Assembly (NCBI GenBank): GCA_030146915.1
Contig: JASLAT010000017.1
Span: 1-59,880, forward strand
Direction: 5' to 3'
Length of the DNA stretch: 59,880 nt
From: Tissierellales bacterium
GTDB lineage: Bacteria; Bacillota; Clostridia; Tissierellales; Tissierellaceae
Program-made: the position numbers and the translations under genes
Part shown: positions 1 to 8,676 of the stretch, piece after piece
Position numbering within the stretch: the first letter of the stretch is position 1
How the letters are laid out: every line of letters begins with the position of its first letter
The notes under the pieces: generated by a model
Told to the model about the DNA's origin: nothing
Databases searched by the model: none
The model's input: the letters and a program-made list of their open reading frames with translations, nothing else

Positions 1-499
1 ATTTATAATAAATTTTATTAAGTTTTTCTAATACTTCTTTTAGTGGTTTATATAATATAAGAACCAATATAAAGTTTGAAGTACCGTGGATAAGATCAAA
101 AGGTAAACCACTTATCCAATAAGTTAGGCCATAGGCCCAACCATAAAATATAGATTCTATAAGAGCAAAAATTAATCCAAAACTATAGCCAAAAAGTCCA
201 GATAAAATTCCAAATGCATACTCTGATTTAAAAAATTTAGCCAGTAAATAGCTTAAGACTATAAGTAGTGGCCAAACAATATAGTATCCTAGTAGCCAGG
301 TTGAAAAACCATATATAAAAATTTCAAAGCTAGAAAAAATAAAGGCTATAGTTAAACTTTTTTTAAGTCCAAAAACTTGGGTGTAGATTATAAAAAGAAG
401 GCTGACAATTTCAATATTAGGCAAAAAACTAAGGGCTAATTTAGCAACAGTTAGTGAAGCCGATAATATGCCTACTAAGACAATATCCTTAGCTCTCAT
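1..499 (-). CDS. ECF-type transporter S component, cut by the window edge
   Basis: This is a partial gene: it starts at the ATG at 499 and runs off the left edge with no stop, giving at least 166 residues. The protein is very hydrophobic with about five or six membrane segments, short loops and a Lys-rich C-terminal end, as in the substrate-binding S component of energy-coupling-factor vitamin or cofactor importers. It starts one base after the stop of the DUF4430 gene, so the two are co-transcribed. DUF4430 (transcobalamin C-terminal-like) proteins often accompany such S components, which hints at cobalamin or another cofactor as substrate. The substrate is inference; family assignment rests on the membrane pattern and this neighbour. 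Confidence 0.65.
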   Translation of the reverse strand, partial: MRAKDIVLVGILSASLTVAKLALSFLPNIEIVSLLFIIYTQVFGLKKSLTIAFIFSSFEIFIYGFSTWLLGYYIVWPLLIVLSYLLAKFFKSEYAFGILSGLFGYSFGLIFALIESIFYGWAYGLTYWISGLPFDLIHGTSNFILVLILYKPLKEVLEKLNKIYYK

Positions 500-500
500 T

Positions 501-911
501 TTAATATTCCATTAGTTCTAATTTATAAACATCACCATCAGTTAGAACTATGTCTTTAGCTCCTACAGTTGCATCTTCAGAGTTTATAGCTATATGATAA
601 AACTCATTTTGCTTATCATCAGCTTTATAACCTAAAAGGCCTACAATCATAGGTCCAAAGCCTGAATCATCAACTTCTAACTTTAGCTCTTCAGCATGTT
701 CTTCCATTAAATCGAGAAGATAGTCCTCGCTAGTCTTAAATTTAAACTCTTCATTAATATCTAATTTATCATTTACAACCAATATACTTACTGATTTTTC
801 TCCAGGATTAACATCAGCCTTTAAATATTTATTATAAGCAAAAAACATTGCCCCAGCTAAGATAATAGCTAGAAGAATTATTAATAACTTCTTATTTGTT
901 TTATTATTCAT
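501..911 (-). CDS. Membrane-anchored DUF4430 protein
   Basis: 136 residues. An N-terminal basic stretch is followed by one membrane segment (about residues 8-27), then an extracellular domain of about 100 residues. That domain carries the short hydrophobic-beta pattern of DUF4430, the transcobalamin-C-terminal-like fold, including a Gly near 'GFGPMIVGLLGY' and the closing 'DGDVYKLELMEY'. It has a good ribosome binding site and lies directly upstream of the ECF S component, so it is probably a surface accessory protein that captures a ligand for that importer. The ligand is not visible from sequence. Confidence 0.7.
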   Translation of the reverse strand: MNNKTNKKLLIILLAIILAGAMFFAYNKYLKADVNPGEKSVSILVVNDKLDINEEFKFKTSEDYLLDLMEEHAEELKLEVDDSGFGPMIVGLLGYKADDKQNEFYHIAINSEDATVGAKDIVLTDGDVYKLELMEY

Positions 912-960
912 TTAACTCACTCCTTAAAAATATCTATAACCAGTTTTATTTGAATTTAAA

Positions 961-1536
961 CTAGCCAATAAAAAAATACGATAAAAGATATCCAATTATT
1001 AAACCACCTAAATGGGCTGTAATACTTATACTAGGAACAAGAAAGGTTAAAATTAAGTTTATAACAACCAACTTAATAATCTCTTTTCTTCCATTTTCAG
1101 TTACCATTTCACCATGTTTTTGAATCAGGTAGAGAAAGGCACCAAAAATTCCAAATAAACTACCAGAAGCACCTGCTGATAGGGAGTTAAAATTGAATAT
1201 AAAGGTTAGTAGGTTCCCTCCAATTCCAGTAAGCAAAAAGAAGGCTAGGTATTTTTTTGGACCTATTAATCTCTCTATTTGTGGACCAAAAATGTAAAGA
1301 GCATATCCATTAAAAAATATGTGAGATAGCCCAATATGCATAAAAATAGAAGTAATAAATCTATAATACTCCTTAAAAACTACAATAGCAGGTGGGAAAA
1401 AGGCTCCATATTTAAGTAAAACATCTGAATTAGTACTGCCCCCTGCTAGGGTTAAAACAATAAAATAAATTACCATAATTAAAAGAAAGGCAAAAGTAAC
1501 CTTACTTCTAGAATATAGTCTCTTGATCTTATCCAT
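961..1536 (-). CDS. Rhomboid family intramembrane serine protease
   Basis: 191 residues with six predicted membrane helices and almost no soluble extension, the minimal rhomboid core. The catalytic Ser lies in GASGS (Ser124) and the catalytic His in 'TAHLGG' (His175), with the conserved helix-2 motif His72-x3-Asn76 that forms the oxyanion site. Rhomboids cleave membrane proteins within or near the bilayer; the substrate here is unknown. It is preceded by a good Shine-Dalgarno and separated by about 50 bases from the DUF4430 gene downstream, so it may be co-transcribed with the importer genes. Confidence 0.93.
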   Translation of the reverse strand: MDKIKRLYSRSKVTFAFLLIMVIYFIVLTLAGGSTNSDVLLKYGAFFPPAIVVFKEYYRFITSIFMHIGLSHIFFNGYALYIFGPQIERLIGPKKYLAFFLLTGIGGNLLTFIFNFNSLSAGASGSLFGIFGAFLYLIQKHGEMVTENGRKEIIKLVVINLILTFLVPSISITAHLGGLIIGYLLSYFFIG

Positions 1537-1643
1537 AAATTCACTCCTTAACTGTCTATTATACTATAATACCCAATATTTTATATAAATATTATAATTT
1601 TTCTAGCTGTAATAGGGTAAAACTATTTAAAGGAGGTTATATT

Positions 1644-1946
1644 ATGGCATTAGGATATTTAGCAATTTTATATAGTTTATTGATAGTTTTAGCCTTAGTT
1701 TTTCAATTTTTATTTTATAGTAGATTGGACAAGTTTTCCTATTTAGTTAATATGATATATTCTTTAAGCTTAACTTATCTAGTATATAGTTCGCAACCTA
1801 GTAACTATATGGTTTCAAAGTCTGTGGCTATCTTTTTTGGACTTTTATCAGTTGTATCATTTATAATAAGAGATAAGAAGAGTAAGTTATCTAGGCTCCT
1901 GATGAGTTTTTCTATTTTAGCAGGCCTAGTACAACTATTTCTTTAA
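1644..1946 (+). CDS. Small membrane protein, unknown function
   Basis: 100 residues with a strong ribosome binding site (AAAGGAGG). Three to four hydrophobic segments are separated by short polar loops; a basic loop (about residues 75-84) lies before the last helix. No family is recognised. It lies 22 bases upstream of the YfcE-like phosphodiesterase and is probably in the same transcript; it is divergent from the rhomboid gene, so the 107-base gap between them must hold promoters for both. Confidence 0.75.
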   Translation: MALGYLAILYSLLIVLALVFQFLFYSRLDKFSYLVNMIYSLSLTYLVYSSQPSNYMVSKSVAIFFGLLSVVSFIIRDKKSKLSRLLMSFSILAGLVQLFL

Positions 1947-1968
1947 AATATAGACCTAGGAGGAAGTT

Positions 1969-2514
1969 ATGAAGTATTTTGTAATATCTGATATACACGG
2001 TTCAGAGTATTATTTAAAAAAGGTTATAAAGGAGTATGAAAAAGAGTCAGCAGACTATCTTATAATTCTAGGGGATATTCTATATCATGGAGCTAGAAAT
2101 GATCTGCCAAAGGGTCATAATCCCAAGGGAGTAATAGAAATTTTAAATAAGTTTAGCGACAGGATAATAGCAGTTAGGGGAAATTGTGATTCGGAAGTTG
2201 ACCAAATGGTCTTAAATTTTCCTATAATGGCTACTTATAATAATTTAATATATGGAGCTAAAAGGATGTTTATAACCCATGGGCATGTTTATAATGAGGA
2301 TAATCTACCTAGTTTATCAAAAGGTGACATAGTAATATATGGGCACACCCATATATTAAGAGCAGAGAATAAAGACGGTATATATTTTTTAAATCCAGGT
2401 AGTATATCCCTACCTAAGGAGAATAATCCAGCAAGCTATGGCTTAATAGATGGGGATTATTTCTATATAAAAGACCTAGAAGGTGGATTAATAGATAAGA
2501 TAAAGATAAGTTAG
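1969..2514 (+). CDS. yfcE: YfcE/MJ0936-family metallophosphoesterase
   Basis: 181 residues, the normal length for YfcE-type phosphodiesterases. The full two-metal calcineurin-like set is present: DIHG near the N-terminus (Asp8, His10), 'LGD' around residue 36, 'GNCD' around 71-74, 'THGH' and a final 'GHTH'. Such enzymes hydrolyse phosphodiester model substrates in vitro; the physiological substrate is unclear. It is the first of three consecutive, unrelated-subfamily metallophosphoesterases on this strand. A stem-loop overlaps its stop codon. Confidence 0.9.
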   Translation: MKYFVISDIHGSEYYLKKVIKEYEKESADYLIILGDILYHGARNDLPKGHNPKGVIEILNKFSDRIIAVRGNCDSEVDQMVLNFPIMATYNNLIYGAKRMFITHGHVYNEDNLPSLSKGDIVIYGHTHILRAENKDGIYFLNPGSISLPKENNPASYGLIDGDYFYIKDLEGGLIDKIKIS

Positions 2515-2532
2515 GCAGCTAAGGCTGCCTAA
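2511..2532 (+). terminator. Stem-loop at the end of the YfcE-like gene
   Basis: A 9-bp perfect stem (2511-2519 with 2524-2532) with a four-base loop begins on the stop codon. The downstream T-run is short and interrupted (AATTTGCT), so termination may be partial. Confidence 0.55.
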
Positions 2533-2695
2533 TTTGCTATATAATATAATGGATGTATCCTATAAATATATATTTTTAAGAAATTTGTTTAAAAGTTATT
2601 AGCTTAAAATATATGTAAAAAATATTATATTTTAGTTATGATAAAGGTAAGAGGTTATAAGGAATATAGTAAAGTGAGAATTGAGAGGGGATTTT

Positions 2696-3868
2696 TTGAA
2701 ATTTTTAACCTTAGGCTGGTCCGGTGTATTTTTTGGTATTATGCTTATGAATTATTATATCTATAAAAGCTACTGGAGATTGCCTTTTAAGAGCTATAGG
2801 TTACCAAAGTTATTTATCTACTTGTTTATACAACTTATTTTATTTTTAGCCACTCTTTATTACTTTTATAAGTTTTTTGATGGTGATATAGACTCTAATT
2901 CAGTTAGGAAACTATCTTACTTAGCAGCTTTTTATATATCTATTTTACATTATAGTAGTATTTTTTATCTACTGCATGATTTAGGATATCTAACTAGAAA
3001 ATTTATAGATTATCCAATTAAGTTTCAGATGTTTATAGGGAGGATATTTTTTGCGGGAATAATAATTTATCTAACTGCAGGGCTTATATCGTTTTTAGGA
3101 ATTTTAAATGCCAGGGACTATCAGGTTAAAAGTTATAAGCTTAATTTAGATAAAAAAGATTCTTCATTAGATAAACTATCTATAGTATATATATCAGATG
3201 GGCACTTAGGAGTGTCTTTAAGAGTGGAGGATTTAGACAAATTATTAGAAAAAATTGAAAGGTTAAATCCTGATATTCTCTTTTTAGGAGGGGACTTTTT
3301 TGATGAAGCTACTAGTCTAGAAGATAAAAAAAAATTTTCTAAAAAAATTTCTAGTTTGGATTTGCCCTATGGAGTAGTAGCGGTTGAAGGTAATCATGAA
3401 TATAAAAGTGGAAATTGTATAATAGAGGAAGAGATGGGATACTTAAAAAACGAATCAATAAGAGTTTTACAAGACCAAGTCTACAAGGAAGATGGGAAAT
3501 TTTATATAATTGGAAGAAAGGATAGGGCTGGTAATTATAAGACTTTAGCTTCTATAGCCAAGGAAGCCAAGGAGGAAATTATAGATAAAAATCTTCCTTT
3601 TATAGTTTTAGACCATAGACCTGGATTTAATGAAGCTTTAGATTTAGGTTATGACCTTCAATTATCAGGCCATACTCATAGTGGTCAATTTTTTCCTGTT
3701 CAAATTTTAAATAAACCAATAAATAAACTATTTAAGAGCCAAGTTTATGGATTTTTATCTAAGGGGAACTTCAATATTATAGTGAGCTCTGGATTAGGAA
3801 ACTGGGGAATACCAACTAGAATTGGTAGTAGAAGAGAATTAGTTCATATAGATATAGAATTTAAATAA
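2696..3868 (+). CDS. Membrane-anchored metallophosphoesterase
   Basis: About 390 residues. The N-terminal 140 residues hold four hydrophobic segments, followed by a calcineurin-like phosphoesterase domain facing out of the membrane or its surface. Metal ligands are in 'SDGHLG', 'GGDFFD', 'GNHE' and 'GHTHSGQF'; the last is typical of the YkuE/YaeI group, known for lipid-related phosphoesterases. I choose the TTG at 2696 because AGAGGGG lies five bases upstream; an in-frame TTG at 2681 would precede that site. It follows YfcE after a 160-base gap and is followed by the SbcD-like gene 23 bases later. Confidence 0.88.
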   Translation: MKFLTLGWSGVFFGIMLMNYYIYKSYWRLPFKSYRLPKLFIYLFIQLILFLATLYYFYKFFDGDIDSNSVRKLSYLAAFYISILHYSSIFYLLHDLGYLTRKFIDYPIKFQMFIGRIFFAGIIIYLTAGLISFLGILNARDYQVKSYKLNLDKKDSSLDKLSIVYISDGHLGVSLRVEDLDKLLEKIERLNPDILFLGGDFFDEATSLEDKKKFSKKISSLDLPYGVVAVEGNHEYKSGNCIIEEEMGYLKNESIRVLQDQVYKEDGKFYIIGRKDRAGNYKTLASIAKEAKEEIIDKNLPFIVLDHRPGFNEALDLGYDLQLSGHTHSGQFFPVQILNKPINKLFKSQVYGFLSKGNFNIIVSSGLGNWGIPTRIGSRRELVHIDIEFK

Positions 3869-3891
3869 AGATTTAAATAAAGGAGGAAGTT

Positions 3892-4995
3892 ATGACTTTA
3901 AAGATATTTCATACAGGAGATTTGCATTTAGGTATGAGATTTAATTCTTATGCTGAAAGTATTAGAAAAGTTTTAAGGGAAGCAAGATTTCAAAGTTTAG
4001 AAGGTATGGTAAATAAGGCTAATGAGCTTGAAACTGATCTATTTGTAGTAGCTGGAGATCTTTTTGATAATCTAACAGTAGCTAAGTCTGATATTGAAAA
4101 GACTATAAAAATATTAGATAGGTTTGCTGGAGAACTTGTATTAGTTTTACCAGGTAATCATGATTATTATAATGAAGAGAGTGATCTTTGGAAAACATTT
4201 AACTCTTATAGAAGTGAAAAGATACTTTTATTAAATGATAATAGAATTTATAGCCTAGATTCTTATGGTCTTGAGGTGGATATATATCCGGCATATTGTG
4301 AAAATAAACATTCTGCTACTAATAACCTTGGCTGGATTAAAGAATGTGAGTCTATAGAAGAAGATAGACTTAATCTAGGTTTGGCTCATGGAGCCTTGGA
4401 GGGACTTTCTGCAGATATAGAAGGTAAGTATTATTATATGACTATGGATGAGTTGGAAGCTATCCCAGTTGATCTTTGGTTACTAGGCCATACACATGTT
4501 CAGTATCCAGTGAAAGATAAGGTTTACGACCAAAAAATCTATAATGCTGGTACGCCAGAGCCAGATGGATTAAACTTTAAAAGTCATGGTGCTGCCTGGT
4601 TTATTAAAGCATCTAAAGATAGCTTAGAGGCTGAGAGTATTCATACAGGTTTATATAAATTTATGGATTTAAATATAGAGATAAGGGAAGATGAAGATAT
4701 ATATAGACTAAAAGATGAGCTTTTAAAAAATAATATGGATAAACATATTGTTAGGCTTAACTTATCAGGTAGACTAAGTGAAGATTTATATAGTCAGCTA
4801 AATAAGATCTATCAAGAGCTAGAAAATGAGTTGTTTTATCTTATAATTGAAGATGAAAATTTAGGAGTTAGAATTAATGAGGAGATAATAAAAAGAGAGT
4901 TTACTAAAGGATCTTTTCCTTATGAATTTTTAAATAAACTTAAGGATGATGAGGAAGCTTTACAAATTGCCTATGAAATAATAAGGAGGGATTAA
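3892..4995 (+). CDS. SbcD/YhaO-like DNA repair nuclease
   Basis: 367 residues. The N-terminal Mre11-type phosphoesterase domain shows 'HTGDLHLG' (Asp9, His11), 'AGDLFDN', 'GNHD', 'AHGALEG' and 'LGHTHVQYP', i.e. all metal-binding motifs of the SbcD/Mre11 nucleases. The C-terminal third is a capping domain. It ends one base before the start of the ATPase gene, the standard nuclease-ATPase arrangement of SbcDC, Mre11-Rad50 and YhaO-YhaN. Together they are expected to process DNA ends. Size and partner resemble YhaO-YhaN more than classical SbcDC. Confidence 0.88.
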   Translation: MTLKIFHTGDLHLGMRFNSYAESIRKVLREARFQSLEGMVNKANELETDLFVVAGDLFDNLTVAKSDIEKTIKILDRFAGELVLVLPGNHDYYNEESDLWKTFNSYRSEKILLLNDNRIYSLDSYGLEVDIYPAYCENKHSATNNLGWIKECESIEEDRLNLGLAHGALEGLSADIEGKYYYMTMDELEAIPVDLWLLGHTHVQYPVKDKVYDQKIYNAGTPEPDGLNFKSHGAAWFIKASKDSLEAESIHTGLYKFMDLNIEIREDEDIYRLKDELLKNNMDKHIVRLNLSGRLSEDLYSQLNKIYQELENELFYLIIEDENLGVRINEEIIKREFTKGSFPYEFLNKLKDDEEALQIAYEIIRRD

Positions 4996-4996
4996 T

Positions 4997-7402
4997 ATGT
5001 ATATTAAATCTTATAGGACTAGAAGGTTTGCCGGACTTAAAGATTTAAGTTTAAATCTTTCTAAGGGACTAAATGTAATTTATGGGAAAAATGAGTCTGG
5101 AAAAAGTACTATAATAAATGGTATTTACTCTACTCTTTTTAAAGGCATAAGGATAACTAAAAATAGGAAGGAAGATATAGCTTTTACAGAAGCCTATAAA
5201 CCTTTAACAGGTGGAGATCAAATAGATGGTATTTTAGAGCTAATAAGCCCTAGAGGAAACTACATAGTAGAGAAAATATGGGGGGAAGGCTCAGATTTAT
5301 CCTTAGTGACACCAGAAGGGAATCTAATAAAAAGTCAAGAAAAAATAAAGGAGATAATGGAAGAATTACTTGAGTTTGGACCTACAACTTATAAAAATAT
5401 AGTTTTTGCAAGACAAAAAGATTTAAAAAATATGCTTGGTGATATAACTGAAGATGATAAATTCAAAAGAGAGTTAGGAGACCTTTTAAGAAAATCTTTT
5501 ATGGAACTAGATGGAGTATCAATTACTCATATAGAAGATGGAATAAAAGAAGAATATGATGCTATGTTTAATAGGTGGGATATTGATAAAAATTACCCTG
5601 AGAATAATAGAGGTATAAATAATCCTTATGTACAGGGACTTGGAAAAATAATTGAGTCATATTATGAAAAAGAAAAGTTAAGGATAAGACTGGATGAAGT
5701 TAGAAGGAAGGAAGAAGAATTTGAGGAAGTTTCAAAATACTTGTTTGAGAATAAAGAACTTCTAAAAGACGTAAGATTAGAAAGGGATTCCTTAGAAAAA
5801 TTAGAGGAAGGATTAAATAAAAGACAAATATTAGAGCTTGAAATAAAGTCCTTAGAGTCTAGCAGTGATGAACTATTAAATATAGCAGATCTTTGGCCTA
5901 AATTAGAAGCAGGTATGGACAATTTAAAAAGAGATATAAAAGAAATATCTGAAGAAAAATTACTTATAGATGAAAAATTTGAAAATCTAGAAAAACTTAA
6001 AGTTAGGGACGCCCTAGAACAAAAGTTAAAGGAAATAGATGCTATAAATGATAAGATTTTAAATATAGAAGAAGAGCTTGAAAATATTCCTAATATAAAT
6101 GAGGATGATATTTCTTATTTAGAAGATATAAACTCATCACTTCAGGATATAAGTATGAAATTAAATGCAGGTGATCTTTTAGTTAGATTAAATTCTTCTA
6201 AAGATGATGTATATATATCTAGAGATTTAGCTGAAAAAGAACTAATGAAAAAAGGAGAAATTTTATCTTGTAAAAATTCTTTAAGAATATATTATAAGGA
6301 TTTAGATTTAGATTTAAAGTTAGGAGATTTAGACTATGAGGCTTTAAAAACTAAGGAAGATAAGCTTAAGTCAGAGAGAGATGAAGTTTTAAGAAAATAT
6401 AAGCTAGATTCTTTAGAGGAGGTAAAATATAAATTTAAAGATAGGAAAAGGCTTGAAGATAAATTAAGTAATAATAAAGAAAAAATAGAATATATATTAG
6501 GAGAAAGGGACCTAGATGAATTAAGAGATGAATATAATAGTTTAGACCATATAGACATATCTGAAAATAAGGAAGACTTAAGAAGACAAAAACAAGAAAT
6601 TGATAACTTAGAATTAGATAAGAAGGGAGAACTGATTTCTGCAGAAAATAAATTAGAAGAGTGGACAAATTCCTATGAAAGCTCTAAAAAACTTATTTTA
6701 AAATTAGCTATGATACAGTCTCAAATAAGTGAAAAGACTAAAGAACTTGATAACTTAGTTGAACTTCCAGAGGAATTTAAAAACTTGGAAGACTTTAAGT
6801 ATAGATTAAATGCACTAAGGGAAAATGAAAATAGACTTATAAGCGAAGTAGAAGTTTTAAATTCTAGATATTATGAGGCTAAAAATCAGTTATCTGATGA
6901 AAGTTATGAGGAGTTAAAACTTCAGTATAGAGATAAGGAAAGAAAGTATGAGAACAACCTAAGAAGGGGAGAAAAGATTTTAAAGGTTTATAGAGCTTTT
7001 AAGGAAACTAAGGAGGAGATGGAAGGAGATCCTATGGAGGATTTACTTGAAAGTTTTATAGAAAATCTATCTATAATAACTAACAATAAATATAAAAGTG
7101 GTTCAATAGATGATAATTTTGGAATAAAATTAATATCAGAGGAACATAAAATTCCTTTTAATCTTCTCTCAGCAGGAACCTATGATACTGTATCCTTAGC
7201 TCTAAGATTAGCTTTAATTGAATATATCTTTAAGGATGGTGGCTTTTTGATACTTGATGATTGTTTAGTAGACTTAGATAAAGAAAGAAAAGATCAGGCC
7301 ATAAGCTTAATTAAAGAGTTTGCAAAAACTCATCAAATAATATTTACAACTTGTGATTATAATACTGCAAAAGACTTGGGTGGAAATTTAATATCAATAT
7401 AG
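4997..7402 (+). CDS. SbcC/YhaN-like AAA ATPase with coiled coil
   Basis: 801 residues. Walker A is GKNESGKST at 30-38; the ABC-type signature 'LLSAGTYDTVSLALRLAL' and Walker B 'GGFLILDDCLVDLD' lie near the C-terminus, and the middle (about 220-690) is Glu/Lys/Leu-rich coiled coil. The head-coil-head layout is that of Rad50/SbcC proteins. It is short for SbcC (about 1,000 residues), and the coiled coil has no CxxC zinc hook: only isolated cysteines occur. This fits the YhaN group. It is coupled to the nuclease gene upstream. Confidence 0.88.
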   Translation: MYIKSYRTRRFAGLKDLSLNLSKGLNVIYGKNESGKSTIINGIYSTLFKGIRITKNRKEDIAFTEAYKPLTGGDQIDGILELISPRGNYIVEKIWGEGSDLSLVTPEGNLIKSQEKIKEIMEELLEFGPTTYKNIVFARQKDLKNMLGDITEDDKFKRELGDLLRKSFMELDGVSITHIEDGIKEEYDAMFNRWDIDKNYPENNRGINNPYVQGLGKIIESYYEKEKLRIRLDEVRRKEEEFEEVSKYLFENKELLKDVRLERDSLEKLEEGLNKRQILELEIKSLESSSDELLNIADLWPKLEAGMDNLKRDIKEISEEKLLIDEKFENLEKLKVRDALEQKLKEIDAINDKILNIEEELENIPNINEDDISYLEDINSSLQDISMKLNAGDLLVRLNSSKDDVYISRDLAEKELMKKGEILSCKNSLRIYYKDLDLDLKLGDLDYEALKTKEDKLKSERDEVLRKYKLDSLEEVKYKFKDRKRLEDKLSNNKEKIEYILGERDLDELRDEYNSLDHIDISENKEDLRRQKQEIDNLELDKKGELISAENKLEEWTNSYESSKKLILKLAMIQSQISEKTKELDNLVELPEEFKNLEDFKYRLNALRENENRLISEVEVLNSRYYEAKNQLSDESYEELKLQYRDKERKYENNLRRGEKILKVYRAFKETKEEMEGDPMEDLLESFIENLSIITNNKYKSGSIDDNFGIKLISEEHKIPFNLLSAGTYDTVSLALRLALIEYIFKDGGFLILDDCLVDLDKERKDQAISLIKEFAKTHQIIFTTCDYNTAKDLGGNLISI

Positions 7403-7415
7403 TTAAGGAGGAGTA

Positions 7416-7706
7416 ATGAAATATAAAAATCCATACTATAAAAAGATAAAAAATAGTTTTTTAATGTTAGTAACATGTGCGTTTTGTAAAGAAAAGATAG
7501 CTCTTTATCAAAAGGTAGGTAAGGGTGGTCTTCTTAGGATGCATATAGAGAGAATAATAGAAAGTTCTGTTGATTTAACTAGTGAAGATAAGGGACTTAG
7601 ATGTCCTAATTGTAATAAGTTATTGGCTAGTAGGAGCTTTTTAAAAAGAGAAAATAACTTTGCCTACAATATGATAAGAGGTAGGTATAATACTAGTATT
7701 TTATAA
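7416..7706 (+). CDS. Small zinc-ribbon-like protein
   Basis: 96 residues, not recognised as a named family. Two CxxC pairs, 'TCAFCK' near residue 25 and 'RCPNCNK' near residue 67, are spaced as in a zinc ribbon; the rest is basic. It follows the SbcC-like ATPase by 13 bases with a GGAGGAG ribosome binding site, so it belongs to the same operon. A nucleic-acid-related role is possible from the basic character and neighbours, but this is inference. Confidence 0.75.
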   Translation: MKYKNPYYKKIKNSFLMLVTCAFCKEKIALYQKVGKGGLLRMHIERIIESSVDLTSEDKGLRCPNCNKLLASRSFLKRENNFAYNMIRGRYNTSIL

Positions 7707-7720
7707 GATAAGGAGAAATT

Positions 7721-8104
7721 ATGAAAACTTTAAATAAGGGAGATAAGATAGTTTATAAAAAAATCTTTACCAAAGAAGAGGTAGAGTTTTTTGGTAAAAC
7801 TATGGGTTTTATGGGTAAGCACCATGAGATTCCAAATGAAGATGGTCAGTTACTAAACCAAGGTTTATTAACAGCTATTTTAACTAATCGAATTGGTGGA
7901 GAGTATAATATACTTATGTATCATATGGATTTTAATTTTATTAAGAAAGTTTGGACTGATGAGGAAATGACTTGTACAAATGAAGTTTTAGATATTCAGG
8001 AAAAAAACTCAAAAGAACATATTAGCATACAATCTAAAATATATAATTCTAAAGAAGAATTAGTTTTAGATGCTAGATTAAAAGGTATAGTTTTAAAGTT
8101 TTAA
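7721..8104 (+). CDS. Hotdog-fold (MaoC-like) protein
   Basis: 127 residues. The pattern 'GLLTAILTNRIGGEYNILMYHMDFNFIKKVWTDEEMTC' followed by alternating strands resembles MaoC/(R)-hydratase hotdog proteins. The canonical Asp-x4-His hydratase pair is not evident, so it may be a thioesterase-like or non-catalytic member. It lies in the run of small genes downstream of the SbcDC-like pair. Fold assignment is moderate and no substrate is proposed. Confidence 0.65.
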   Translation: MKTLNKGDKIVYKKIFTKEEVEFFGKTMGFMGKHHEIPNEDGQLLNQGLLTAILTNRIGGEYNILMYHMDFNFIKKVWTDEEMTCTNEVLDIQEKNSKEHISIQSKIYNSKEELVLDARLKGIVLKF

Positions 8105-8157
8105 TCATCTTATAGAGGGTATTAATTTTTTAGAATAAAAAGAAGAGAGAGATTAAA

Positions 8158-8649
8158 ATGTTTGATAATGATAATAAAAATAAAGAAGAGATATTTAAAG
8201 AAAGATTAAATGAATATGTTTATAGTTTTGGAGAGGGAAGCCAAGAGGGAGTAAAGTCTGCTCTAAGAGAATGTCAGGATATATTTTCTATGGTTTCTTC
8301 TAGTAAACAAGAAGAAATAGCTACAGCATTTAAGTTGGATTTTAATATAATCAAAAATATAATAAGATTTATGCCATCAATTAAAGAGGTAAATGTTGAT
8401 TATGAAATTACCTGTTGTACTGGATCAAGATGTGCTAAGAATGGTTCTATTGATCTTATTAAAGGTGTTAGGGAGTATTGCAACTTAGATTTTGGTGAGA
8501 CAAGTTCAGATGGCAAGTTTAGTTTGTCTAGTCAAAATTGTTTTAAAAAGTGTAGTCTTGGACCGAATATTAAAATAAATGATAAGTTTTATCATCAAAT
8601 GAATATAGAAAAATTTAAAAATATTATGGATGATTTAGAGAAAAAGTAA
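8158..8649 (+). CDS. NuoE-like [2Fe-2S] thioredoxin-fold protein
   Basis: 163 residues. An N-terminal helical part (to about 75) precedes a thioredoxin-like ferredoxin domain with cysteines in a C-x4-C (87, 92) and C-x3-C (128, 132) arrangement, as in NuoE/HndA subunits of NADH dehydrogenases and electron-bifurcating hydrogenases. The usual partner, a NuoF/HydB flavoprotein gene, is absent here; the neighbours are a hotdog protein and, on the other strand, a MATE exporter. It may be a stand-alone electron carrier or join a complex encoded elsewhere. Confidence 0.78.
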   Translation: MFDNDNKNKEEIFKERLNEYVYSFGEGSQEGVKSALRECQDIFSMVSSSKQEEIATAFKLDFNIIKNIIRFMPSIKEVNVDYEITCCTGSRCAKNGSIDLIKGVREYCNLDFGETSSDGKFSLSSQNCFKKCSLGPNIKINDKFYHQMNIEKFKNIMDDLEKK

Positions 8650-8651
8650 AG

Positions 8652-8676
8652 GAGCCCTATTTTAGGGCTCTTTTTT
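8652..8676 (+). terminator. Rho-independent terminator after the NuoE-like gene
   Basis: The seven-base stem GAGCCCT (8652-8658) pairs with AGGGCTC (8664-8670) and is followed by six T. It lies between converging genes and ends the plus-strand operon; on the minus strand the T-run is poor. Confidence 0.92.

Noticed and set aside
2681..2695. Earlier TTG start for the membrane-anchored phosphoesterase
   Set aside because: It would place the only ribosome binding site inside the coding sequence.
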